In this document: one piece after another, positions 55,605 to 64,000 of the stretch
Position numbering within the stretch: the stretch's first letter is position 1
Layout: every line of letters starts with the position of its first letter
From: Guyanagaster necrorhizus
Lineage: Eukaryota > Basidiomycota > Agaricomycetes > Agaricales > Physalacriaceae
Direction of reading: 5' to 3'
Length of the DNA: 64,000 bases
NCBI RefSeq assembly: GCF_019112545.1
Contig: NW_025064922.1
Location: 227,050-291,049 of the forward strand
Position numbers and translations under genes: made by a program
The notes under the pieces: generated by a model
What the model saw: only the letters and a program-made list of their open reading frames with translations
What the model was told of the DNA's origin: nothing
Databases searched by the model: none

Positions 55605-57003
55605 CCGTCAAAACCCCGTGCCTGCACAGCTTTTGGAAGGAGTTGCCCATATTTGTCCCGGTGAAGCGGTACGAGATCGCCGGTGTTTTTGGTAATACTG
55701 GACAACAGCGCAGGTTGTGGGTTCGTTACGACTCCCCACGTTTGACCATAACTGAAGGCAATCGAAACTTTCAGTGCTGAATATTTGAATCCAGGCCCGG
55801 GGTCGTGACGGACTGAGAAAATGATAGCGTCGAGAACCGTGTAGTGATTAACAGGACATTGAAGCCTTGTTTCAACGCGCTGCGTTTGATATGCTCGGCC
55901 GCGCATACAGGACACACGATACAAATTCAGAAGAATATCAGCTCGCGCGGAACTATTTCCGAACGTGTATCGTCATCATCGTAATCGACCAGGACACGAG
56001 GCCTGCGGCGGTGGGGCATTAGGGCAGTATTCCACCCTTGAATAAAGTAGCACACACCGAGTGCAAGATCGTACTGCATCGCAATTATCGCATAACGGAT
56101 GCCGAGGTGGGACTGATACGGTTTCCTATATTCACTCTAGCACCATTTCAGCTCCACGACTCGATACGAAAAACCGAAATCGGTGATGCTTCCTTTGAAT
56201 TAGGTTTGTCCAAGGATGCTATTTCCGTTTTCCAATTCAGGTTACCCCGAGGCCAAGTGCATGATCGTCGTTGTTAGGCTCTGTACTCGTACCACTTGTT
56301 TCGAGATGTCCCTTTCCACGAGGTCTGTGCCTAGGTGTTTCGTCGTTATCAGGTAAAAACTCTTGATAAAGAGTGAGAACCAATACCTCAAACGGTACGT
56401 AAAAAACGAGGGAAACATTGATGTCGGACTAGGCTGTGCGGTCAAATTTGTGCATGTTGGTCAAGAGCCACACGAAGAGAGGGAAATATATACCAACTCA
56501 CTTTAAAATAAAAGGTGCTAAAGTTCCTTTCATCTGGATGCGATGCCTCTGAAGCATTCTTACCATCTCTTTTCCTCCATATAATAAGTCATGGCAACTA
56601 GGCCGGCAGCATCAGTCAGTTGAAATGGTATCTGCTACCAAATTAGTTGCCGACTACTCAGCTTATCTCGCGCAAGTCGCTGATACTATGTACAAATTTA
56701 ACTGCAGTTTTGAACACCAAAACAGCTCCGAAATGACTTTGGCGCAGTCATCTGTAGGCAAAACCAGCATCCCCCTTGCCATCAACGAACAATGCCTCTA
56801 TGTTTCTTGCAGTACAGCTAGAATAGAAGGTTAAGCCGCGGGAAAGCGGATGATGTAGAAGCCACTTACCATTGAGATAAGGCATCTTGGTAAGTCACCT
56901 AATTGAGCAGGCTCGTCCTCAAGGATTTCGTCAACTTGAGGTGAGCGCTTGTTTATAGCTCATTTGGGATCAGATATTCTTCTATAGGTGCCATGCAATA
57001 TGT
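55605..57003. other. Region without a supported gene
   Basis: The frame 55472-55924 (-, 150 aa) overlaps the 5' part of the membrane-protein gene in another frame and has no motif. 56038-56277 (+) and 56625-56834 (+) are short frames without recognisable content. Confidence 0.3.
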
Positions 57004-57365
57004 CCAACCTTGGCTCGCTGGAATAGTGTAAGAATGTAATGGGATGACCTAATCAATGTATCTCGAGGCCGTGCGTTCGACCCGTACACGTCGGATGTAT
57101 TTGAGGTTCTTCAATTTTGTTCGTTCTTCTAACTTCAGAGTCGAGAGTTCCCTCCTTCAGGGAAGGGTTGTTCGTAAAACGTGAAGGGAGACTCTTTTAC
57201 AGACCCTCCCAAGGGTGTTATTTAACATTTTGATACATTACTTTCCTATCATGTATAGATTCACAAGACTGGCTCACAGAATTGCAAACACTTCCTTTGT
57301 TTTGATTTCTACATGTCTTCTTTGTGTCAGGAGCAAGTCATCAGCAAATGTTGGATACCTATCAG
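57004..57365 (+). repeat. Dispersed repeat with tRNA-Tyr-like head, copy 2 (SINE-like)
   Basis: The second copy of the unit at 51597. The tRNA-like head (57004-57095) has decayed: the acceptor and anticodon stems no longer pair fully, though GTA and a canonical T-loop (GTTCGACCC) remain. The tail is nearly the same as copy 1 and ends at the same word, ggatacctatca. The flanks of the two copies are unrelated. Confidence 0.65.
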
Positions 57366-57900
57366 TGTTACCTCGATGAAAATCCCTCCGGCGAACGCCT
57401 AGGTTTCATGTGCTACCCTATTTTAGGGCTCCATATGATGCCTCCAGGGTCTGTAATTTACTTTTTTTACAGACCATCCTTGAAACCTCATGGAGTTAGA
57501 ATTGAACTGCTTTGCAGCTTCCACTTCACAATATCTCCTCCCCTTCCAGAGGTCTTTCTGACAAACATCAAAAACATATACAGTCAATAGCATCCATGAT
57601 ACAATAGTAGTGATCAGAGTCGCGATTTTCTGGTCAATTTTGATCCCTGATTTTTGGCCAAGATCGACAGATGAAAAACACTTCTTGGAGGTGTTTCGCG
57701 AATCCTCATGATGTTTGATGTCGATCCTCTTAGACGATTTTTACTCAATTCTCCACAAAATTGAGAGGATGACATAAGAAATCCTGTCTAGAAACCATCA
57801 AAAATCCCTCACCGGTTGTGACGGTCAAAAGTGCATCATTTTTCCAGGTCGATTAAAAGAAAAAAAACAGGTATAGAAGCGATGTAAAAGTCCCGCTTCC
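57366..57900. other. Downstream of repeat copy 2: unidentified ORF remnant
   Basis: The frame continuing to 57,590 reads CYLDENPSGERLGFMCYP and MMPPGSVIYFFYRPSLKP, which looks like true protein sequence, but no family is recognised and no start is evident. It may be a fragment of a gene hit by the repeat. 57,600-57,900 shows nothing. Confidence 0.3.
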
Positions 57901-57903
57901 CCT

Positions 57904-58010
57904 GTAAGAACCCACACACGCATGATCGCTCAATGGCAGCTGACAAAAGCACTCATTGTCATGGACGTCCTTGGCAGCTTCGAACAGATCATAAAACGTG
58001 CTTCCACATA
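57904..58010. repeat. Short dispersed repeat, copy 2
   Basis: Matches 52968-53070. It abuts the broken end of the MFS fragment at about 58,030. Confidence 0.6.
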
Positions 58011-58029
58011 GAGGATCCTGCGGTGACGG

Positions 58030-58330
58030 AAGAAAAGGGAAACGCACCCATTACCAAGGCCGATGATGACGCGGGAAACAAGGATCATAATGATATTCAA
58101 TGATGCGGTTTGAATGATGGCTCCGATAGACATGACGACGACTCCAACGATAAGTATCTTCCTTCGTCTGAATTTCTCGCCGAAAGCGAACGAGATCATA
58201 GCGCCAACGAAACTGCAAAAGGCGAGACATCAAAGTTCGTATAGGACTGATCAGGCGACCAACATACCATTCAATATTGTACAGAGAGACAATGGTGTCT
58301 GAACCTGAGAGTTAAGGTATTATCCCACCA
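58030..58330 (-). pseudogene. MFS sugar-transporter-like fragment
   Basis: On the minus strand, SLYNIEW is followed by a probable intron and then FVGAMISFAFGEKFRRRKILIVG, SIGAIIQTAS and ILVSRVIIGLGNG. This is the signature loop between helices 2 and 3 (G-x-x-x-RRK) plus the next two helices of the sugar-porter family. The gene ends abruptly after GLGNG, where the short dispersed repeat begins, so only a piece of the N-terminal third remains. Confidence 0.7.
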
Positions 58331-58483
58331 CTCCCAAAAAGTCCTCCGTGACTATGATTCCATCATATAACCCAAAACTGACAGATATGGAAAACGTCTC
58401 AAATTACTTTCCACCGACCCGCGTGCTGCCTCTTGGACCTACGTATATTCCTCCAGCGATGCAAAACCTGCATCTATGCAGTA

Positions 58484-59640
58484 ATGGGCGACCACTCCGA
58501 GCGGAAAACCGTGGGCGGGCGTGTGGCCATTGTCGGCACTGGAAGTCGTGCAGCGATGTTCGTCCGGGGTATCGCTGAGCGTCCTGCCAGTGCTGTGGTT
58601 GCTATCCTTGAGCCCAACTCTATTCGCGCAGCGTATTATAACGACCCCCTGAAGTCTTTGGGCTCCCCGACTATTCCTGTATATAAACCGGAACAGTTCA
58701 AAGTCATGCTCAAGGAGGAAAGAGTGGATACCATCGTTGTCATTTGTATAGACGCCTTACACCAGCTATATATCATTCCAGCGCTGGAGGCTGGAGGTGA
58801 GTACGGTAATCTATATGGTTTGAGGCTTTTCTAATCTGCCTATTACAGTTCGGGTACTTACCGAGAAGCCTATGACCACCGATGCCGACAAGTGCCGCGC
58901 CATCCTGGAAACTGTGCAAAGAACCGATCGTCATCTGACCGTTGCCTTCAATTACCGGTCAGCTGTTTCTTTTTCAACACAGAGAGAGATAATTGGCTGA
59001 TCTAGTCTCAAGTCATTTCAATCCACTTTGAGTGGCTCCTCGACACTGTGCATGGCGCGGACTATTTCCGTCGCAGGCATCGACAGAAGGGTAATTCTGG
59101 CGGTCTGATGGTGCACAAATCTGGCCATCACTTCGATCTCGTGAACTGGTGGATTGATTCAGAACCGGAAACTGTCGTTGGTATGGGTAAGACCGCGTTC
59201 TATGGTAAGGATGCAGGAACGAGAAATTGCTGGGCTAAAGACTGCGAGCTCGTGGTAACGACGAAGCTAGGAAAGATCATTTCGCCATGCATATGGAGAT
59301 GGACAACACTGCGCAGAAGCTTTATGCGGAAGCTGAGAGTGAGGACGGTTATCATCGTGATATGAAGGTGGGTGTGCCTTTCACTGGCCGGTACTCGTTC
59401 TGACATTCCCTCTCATTGACAGGTCTTCGGGCCTGACATAGCTATCGAGGACGACATGAGCGTCATGGTGCGCTACGAGTCCGGTGCCGCCCTGACATAC
59501 TACTTGGTACCTCTTATTCTTGATTGCTGTCGTAGCCACTGACCGGCCTCTAGACCACCTATTCCCCATGGGAAGGATATCGTGTAATGTTCAACGGTTC
59601 TGAGGGTCGCCTCGAACTCGATGTCGTCGGATTCACTTAA
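58484..59640 (+). pseudogene. Gfo/Idh/MocA-family NAD(P) oxidoreductase, damaged
   Basis: Start MGDHSERKTVGGRV, then the Rossmann loop AIVGTGSRAAMF and the first exon to 58,796. Next is VRVLTEKPMTTDADKC from 58,849, the EKP motif that holds the catalytic Lys. Later parts read [19 protein letters not shown] and [19 protein letters not shown], typical of this family (HHFDL). Problems: after NYR (near 58,959) the expected 15-20 residues before the sheet domain are missing and no splice keeps frame; the frame changes near 59,260 before [13 protein letters not shown]; and the last exon stops at 59,638 with LELDVVGFT, short of the usual C-terminus. These enzymes oxidise or reduce sugars and other polyols. 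Probably a pseudogene, though mis-splicing on my part cannot be ruled out. Confidence 0.6.
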
Positions 59641-60157
59641 CGTTTCTACACATGGAAACCAAAATGTCGCTATCCTGATTGTAGTTTTATATGTACAGTA
59701 GGCTTGTTATGTATGTTTTCTCAGGCTCAGTTTCTGCTAGTTTGGAAATGCAAAACAATTTTTGAAGGTCTTTCGTCGAGCATTTGCGTTAATCACAAGT
59801 TCGTGGCATCTTAACTTCATCCTTCGCTTTTTCTTGTTGCTTGAAAGTCGCTCCTGGTACAGGAATACATATGATCCTTGCAACGATTTTTTGTGGCAAT
59901 ATCACCATGACCAGAATATGGCCCGAGAGCTGCCTTTTTTTATTAATGAAAAAACGTCTAGTCTTAACCGAGTCTAAGCTACTGCTTGTTAGTTCCATCG
60001 AGCCAGAAGTTTGTCTTTAGGTAGTAAGATGTCTGGGAACTCCTGAACCGTGAGTACGTGCCATGTGCTGCACCAAGCCTTGTCTGCACTACCAATTCTC
60101 TCCCTCTCTCGTTTTACGTTTGGTGTCTTTTTAACCTGAAAGAATCCCTGACACACT
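59641..60157. other. Intergenic
   Basis: AT-rich, with no supported gene. The end (60,090-60,130) has a CT-rich stretch that could be the leader of the next small ORF. Confidence 0.4.
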
Positions 60158-60433
60158 ATGGCTAGCAGTGATGTCGACAGTTGCTGCGGTCTCCCTGACT
60201 GTGGTGTCCGCAGGAGTGAAGACTCTTGCCGCCACAGTGACTCTCGTGCGGCGGCCCCGACCCCGAGTATAGAAGAAACCGATCAGCCATGCTCCTGTTG
60301 TTCCGGTGGCGACAGTCTTGAAATTGATGATAGCCGGCAGTCCAAAGCAGAGTCGATTGCGCTGCAAACGCGGTCGAGTCGAAGCAACAAGTTTTCATTC
60401 GTGAGGTTCGATAGATGTGAAGTGTGCTACTAA
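60158..60433 (+). CDS. Small Cys/Ser-rich protein (hypothetical)
   Basis: 91 aa, starting MASSDVDSCCGLPDCG and ending RFDRCEVCY. It has nine Cys, including CC, CSCC and C-x-x-C pairs, no signal peptide, and a Ser/Glu-rich middle. A CT-rich leader (ctctccctctctcg) lies about 55 bp upstream. No family is recognised. A frame of similar length exists on the other strand (60131-60367), so the coding call is weak. Confidence 0.3.
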   Translation: MASSDVDSCCGLPDCGVRRSEDSCRHSDSRAAAPTPSIEETDQPCSCCSGGDSLEIDDSRQSKAESIALQTRSSRSNKFSFVRFDRCEVCY

Positions 60434-60517
60434 TATTAGCGATGTATACCAGAGTGGACATGAATCTTGTGAATTTTGATCAATCAAATGTCAAACTCTC
60501 GGATGTCTCACACCGGT

Positions 60518-60526
60518 ATTTATAAA
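60518..60526 (+). promoter_or_regulatory. TATA box of F-box-like gene
   Basis: atttataaag lies about 35 bp before the ATG at 60,558. The leader after it is short. Confidence 0.5.
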
Positions 60527-60557
60527 GAGAGGGACCTCAAAGCGCCTGCCCAGAACT

Positions 60558-61718
60558 TTGTCCATGACCACCATGACCACCTTACAACCTACCCTGCAAT
60601 GTGCAGTTTTGACACCTAGATTACTGCCGGAACTCATGGATGAAATAGTTGATGCCCTTTCCGATGATGTTCACTCTCTCACAGCTTGCGCATTATCCTC
60701 TCGCCAACTTGTCCACCGCAGCCGCTATCACCTATTCCGCACCATACACTTCGATTTCATCCCACATCGGTCATTCAATCGCTGCGAAAATTTCTTGGAG
60801 AAGTGCCAATATGTGGCGCCACTTGTAAGGAGTCTTACCTTGAGCGAAAATGCCCTCCGGGCCTCTGAACCGCAGCTGCCTATCATCTTTGCAATGATGA
60901 AGAACTTGACATCCTTGCATCTTGTCAAGGTGGACCTAGTTGGCATTAATATCATCTGGCCTGAGGTTGAGGAATTGGAGATGAAGCATTGTTATGTGAC
61001 AAACCTTGGCACCTTCCTCAGCGGGTTCCACAAATTAAACAAGCTAGCGCTATGCGACATATACATTTATGAAGAGACATCCCCATCATCTGAAGTTTCT
61101 CTTGAGCTTGAAGAATTAGTGATTACCCCAGCCAACACCCAATCGGACATGAATACCATCATGTGCCTCCTCCCACTCCTCTCCATGCCACCTTGTATTC
61201 GACGGCTCACCTACCCAATTTACCATCCAGAGCAGAACATCCCACAATACAATGTGATTCCTTATACACACCTGGATGAGTTATTTCTAGTGGGAGCCTC
61301 CGAGCCAAAGATACCCGTTCCGGATATCCAAAACGTTACCAGGCTTCGTTTGCTTGTGATCACCCCCTGGCACTGGGATGTGGCAGATGGATGCAAAAAC
61401 TACGACGAGCTAACAGATTGGCTCATACACCTGCTACATAAAGCCCAAGGGGGGTGCTTAAAGGAGGTCCAATTGGAGTATGGCCTGATTGGCATATCTG
61501 GGAGTCAGAACAAGTGGGCAGAGCTCGATGCAGTTCTGTCGAAGATGGAATTGAGCAAGGTTGAGCTCGTGTTCAGCGCAACCGCAGAAGAGTGGGACAG
61601 AGAAGGAGAAGAGAAAGCCGAGTGGAAGCCAGAAGGATTGACGTTCAAATCTGCTGCGTTCTTTGAACAAGTTAAAAGGCACGGGTTGTTGACAGTCTCC
61701 AGAAGATACTTAAGTTAA
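60558..61718 (+). CDS. F-box-like / leucine-rich protein
   Basis: A single-exon gene of 386 aa. Near the N-terminus, LTPRLLPELMDEIVDALSDD followed by LTACALSSRQLVHRSRYHLF has the spacing of an F-box (L-P-x-E-L...C-x-L-x-S-R...R-x-x-L-F). The rest is a leucine-rich repeat-like region (LTSLHLVKVDL, VEELEMKHCYV, LNKLALCDIYI, LDELFLVGAS, LRLLVITPW). Such proteins form a very large, fast-changing family in Agaricomycetes; members that bind SKP1 serve as substrate adaptors of SCF ubiquitin ligases. No target can be inferred. The frame is intact, with a TATA box just upstream. Confidence 0.75.
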   Translation: MSMTTMTTLQPTLQCAVLTPRLLPELMDEIVDALSDDVHSLTACALSSRQLVHRSRYHLFRTIHFDFIPHRSFNRCENFLEKCQYVAPLVRSLTLSENALRASEPQLPIIFAMMKNLTSLHLVKVDLVGINIIWPEVEELEMKHCYVTNLGTFLSGFHKLNKLALCDIYIYEETSPSSEVSLELEELVITPANTQSDMNTIMCLLPLLSMPPCIRRLTYPIYHPEQNIPQYNVIPYTHLDELFLVGASEPKIPVPDIQNVTRLRLLVITPWHWDVADGCKNYDELTDWLIHLLHKAQGGCLKEVQLEYGLIGISGSQNKWAELDAVLSKMELSKVELVFSATAEEWDREGEEKAEWKPEGLTFKSAAFFEQVKRHGLLTVSRRYLS

Positions 61719-62832
61719 GTTTGTATGTTTGCTACTATCTAGACGCTGCTATTGCGTTTTGGACATTGAATCAGCTGCATATAGGATACAAATAATACAA
61801 CTTGTGTTTTTCATTATCATAAATCAGAACATATATATCAGTGAATATGCTGAAAGGTTACGAGTCACAGCTGCAGGTTTCAACCGCCTTTCATGATCTA
61901 GGATCGCAACAAGACTAAACCAACAGCGAAGACCTAGCAGTCCTCGTCTTCGATTCGACGAAAACACATCACCATTTGAAGGCGCCGAAATTTGTGTTTG
62001 CTGCAACCTGTGGCACTTTTCACTTGTGATCCTTGTCTGAGAAGATCCAGACTTTTAGCATTGCGCGAACAAGTGAAGAGGGTCTGAGTAGAGGACAGAC
62101 CTTTAATCATTCATGCGCGTGCCGTTTGCGACCTAGAAATTGCACTCCAGGCGAATGCAGGTGACCGTATTGAGAGTCCTTGTCATTCAGGCTGATTAGA
62201 AAATACTCACCGCATGATGGGGCTCTTCATTCTCGTTCATCGAGCTCGGGACAGTGGTTACGTTCTTGTGCGGCCGCAAAACCTTGCACCTCGAGTAGAA
62301 GGGACGTGAAAATATTAACTGAAACCAGCCGTCACGATTCTTACGAGGGACAGGGGGGCCGCACAGATGCACTGTCGCCCTATGAGCATTGATATTTCTC
62401 ATCGGAGCCATTGTTTCGATCTCTCACGCATACAAGCAAACCCCGTATCTTTGTGGTGCGGGGGCATGAATATATATGCTGCTCTGCTAGTCCATGTGGT
62501 CTCAACGTACGTTCGTTTTCACAGTGCCTGTGTAGTTCTTCATTTCTGCAGGGCCGGCGGTCTTGTCTTGTGGTTAATGTATTGGCGTTTCCTTATTCGA
62601 CACCAAGTCTCATGCCATGGTCTTCGTGATCATGTCGCCGGCACCAACCGTCCGAATGCAATATAAAATATTTGAATTTCCCTGGAAGGCCCTGTGGTTC
62701 TGGTGAGGTATAAGCAGTCATCAATAATGGAGGGAAGAAAAGAAGGTTGGGCGAAAGAAAGGCAGTCAAAGGTGACAGACAACGGGTGAGAGAGAGAGGA
62801 TGGGATTATCACATGGAGGAATGCGTACACAC
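61719..62832. other. Region without a recognisable gene
   Basis: Short open frames only (for example 62367-62666, +) without motifs. 62,630-62,832 lies beyond the last recognisable exon of the MFS relic and does not continue it. Confidence 0.35.
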
Positions 62833-63781
62833 CTGATATGCATGCAATTTTCTGCCGATGCGACCAAGTCCCCATGCAAGCAAAGAACCGACCATTCCGA
62901 TTCCTCTGGACAGTCTCATCGTTTGCTTGTGTCGGCGCTACCACTGAAAATTGGATGAGAGGATTTCGCGAGGTGGAATATTCCAGCGTACCATTTGCGT
63001 TATCGTCATGAAACAAAGCGCTAATAAAGACCTAAGTCATTGTTTCGAAGATATGGAGTTATTGACATACCAACTGTAGCTTCGAATATTCCCAGGAAAA
63101 ATCTGCCCGCGAGAAGGCCCTTGAAATCATGGGCCGCCGCAGTACATGCGACCTATTCCCCGCGTGAGTCCGAAGGCGGTCCAATTTCCCTTTAAGAAAC
63201 ACACGTACCACCGCTCCCCACATGAAAACGTTAACAAAAACTGTGATATAATACGCATAAGATTATGTCCAGAATCAATTCAAACACTACCTACGATATT
63301 TGGCAATCGGCAGTTTGACCAAGAAGTACGAGGAGGCGGGTTGCCATATCAGCTGTGCTAAGTACACAATGCTGCTGAGCCAGCTATATATCAGGTTCCA
63401 ACCAGTCCTACGCAGTTTAAGGTAAGCTAAACGAGTCTTATGAGAATGTATGTCACGAACCTGTTTCAGGGACTATTCCAAATACAGAGGTGTAAGAAAG
63501 CGAGGATCAAAGTGGAAGTCAGTACGAGGGAGTCATGGGGTAAAAACCCGCTTGCTTGCCCAGCTGCTGAAAAAAAGTACACGAGAAGGATAACAGGCAT
63601 GAGCCACATGTCTATCTTTCGAAGTACTCGTTTATTCTCCTGATCGTATCCTGAAAGAAATCGCTTTAAGTGAAAAACGCGTGGAACAACCGAACACGCC
63701 CGTACCCACATTGACCCAGGCGTTGAGCGTCATTCCTGTCAAGCGAAAGTGAGGCTTCTTGTCCGAGATGATTTTCGACAT
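62833..63781 (-). pseudogene. Dal5-like MFS (anion:cation symporter family) transporter, truncated
   Basis: Minus-strand pieces in order: MSKIISDKKPHFRL at 63,781; YDQENKRVLRKIDMWLMPVI near 63,650; TGWNLIYSWLSSIVYLAQLI near 63,400; FLVKLPIAKYR near 63,310; VNVFMWGAVV near 63,230; AAAHDFKGLLAGRFFLGIFE near 63,130; CFMTITQM, then after a probable intron W-stop-RRHKQTMR; and GIGMVGSLLAWGLGRIGRKLHAYQ ending at 62,833. The R-K-I-D-x-x-L-M-P start and the GRFFLGIFE motif are typical of allantoate/vitamin permeases. A TAG at 62938-62940 replaces the usual Tyr in TQMWY. The remaining two thirds, including helices 6-12, is missing. An early stretch after YFF (63,570) also departs from the family. Confidence 0.7.
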
Positions 63782-64000
63782 GGCGAGTTGAACAACCGAC
63801 GAGCTCAAAAAAAAAACATGAAAGAAGCCAGAGAGGGCATAGAATGCCACGTCCAACTTGAACTTTTATACCCTCCATAGCTGTCATGCTGAAATCACCC
63901 TGGACCGATCCATCCACCGCACAAATGCCAGTAAGAAATACTGACCAGGAGACCAGGACTAGGAGAAAATCTGTCAGTCGACACGAATAAATTGACGTCC
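63782..64000. other. Window edge
   Basis: Upstream flank of the MFS relic; no feature seen. Confidence 0.4.

Noticed and set aside
1..64000. CRISPR arrays, bacterial operons or phage genes
   Set aside because: No regularly spaced short repeats were seen, and the intron-rich gene structure is fungal.

Overview
The window looks like nuclear DNA of a filamentous basidiomycete, most likely an Agaricomycete. Genes are split by short introns of about 45-60 bp with GT...AG ends and CTGAC/CTAAC-like branch sites. The gene families are typical of that group: caspase-domain proteins, a HET-like protein, a leucine-rich F-box-like protein, a UstYa-like protein, AAA-ATPase-like fragments and LTR retrotransposons. 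There is no bacterial operon structure. Much of the window is accessory DNA rich in pseudogenes; the only plainly housekeeping gene is a mitochondrial tRNA-modification gene (MTO1/MnmG) at 47.0-49.8 kb.

Layout. 0.1-1.6 kb: a broken HET-like gene. 1.6-6.7 kb: nothing recognised. 6.7-17.3 kb: three paralogous caspase-domain genes (A on +, B and C on -), each with an intact His/Cys pair. A and B share an 897-bp tract that appears identical and looks like recent gene conversion. 17.3-19.8 kb: nothing recognised. 19,814-32,113: a Copia element whose integrase region is split by a complete Ty3/Gypsy chromovirus-type element (21,756-29,549). Both are dead and bear strong signs of CpG deamination. 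32,534-38,084: a near-perfect palindrome with 1,921-bp arms, each carrying a complete UbiA-type prenyltransferase gene, around a 1,709-bp spacer. 40.0-41.5 kb: a UstYa-like gene diverging from a very small gene for a secreted peptide with dibasic (Kex2-type) sites. 44.0-46.7 kb and 50.4-51.6 kb: two broken ABCG transporter copies in opposite orientation on either side of MTO1. 51.6-59.6 kb: two copies of a repeat with a tRNA-Tyr-like head, an AAA-ATPase-like fragment, a single-pass membrane protein, a truncated sugar-transporter-like MFS gene and a damaged Gfo/Idh/MocA oxidoreductase. 60.1-63.8 kb: an F-box-like protein and a broken Dal5-like MFS gene.

Most interesting unit. The stretch from about 32.5 to 46.7 kb combines two prenyltransferases, a UstYa-like protein, a Kex2-type small secreted peptide and the remains of an ABCG exporter. 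In ascomycetes, UstYa proteins modify ribosomal peptides cut from secreted Kex2-processed precursors, so this could be a small peptide natural-product locus of unusual make-up. That is inference. All four histidines of the two HxxHC motifs expected in UstYa proteins are replaced here. Gene models were spliced by eye; exon edges, especially at 5' ends, are predictions.
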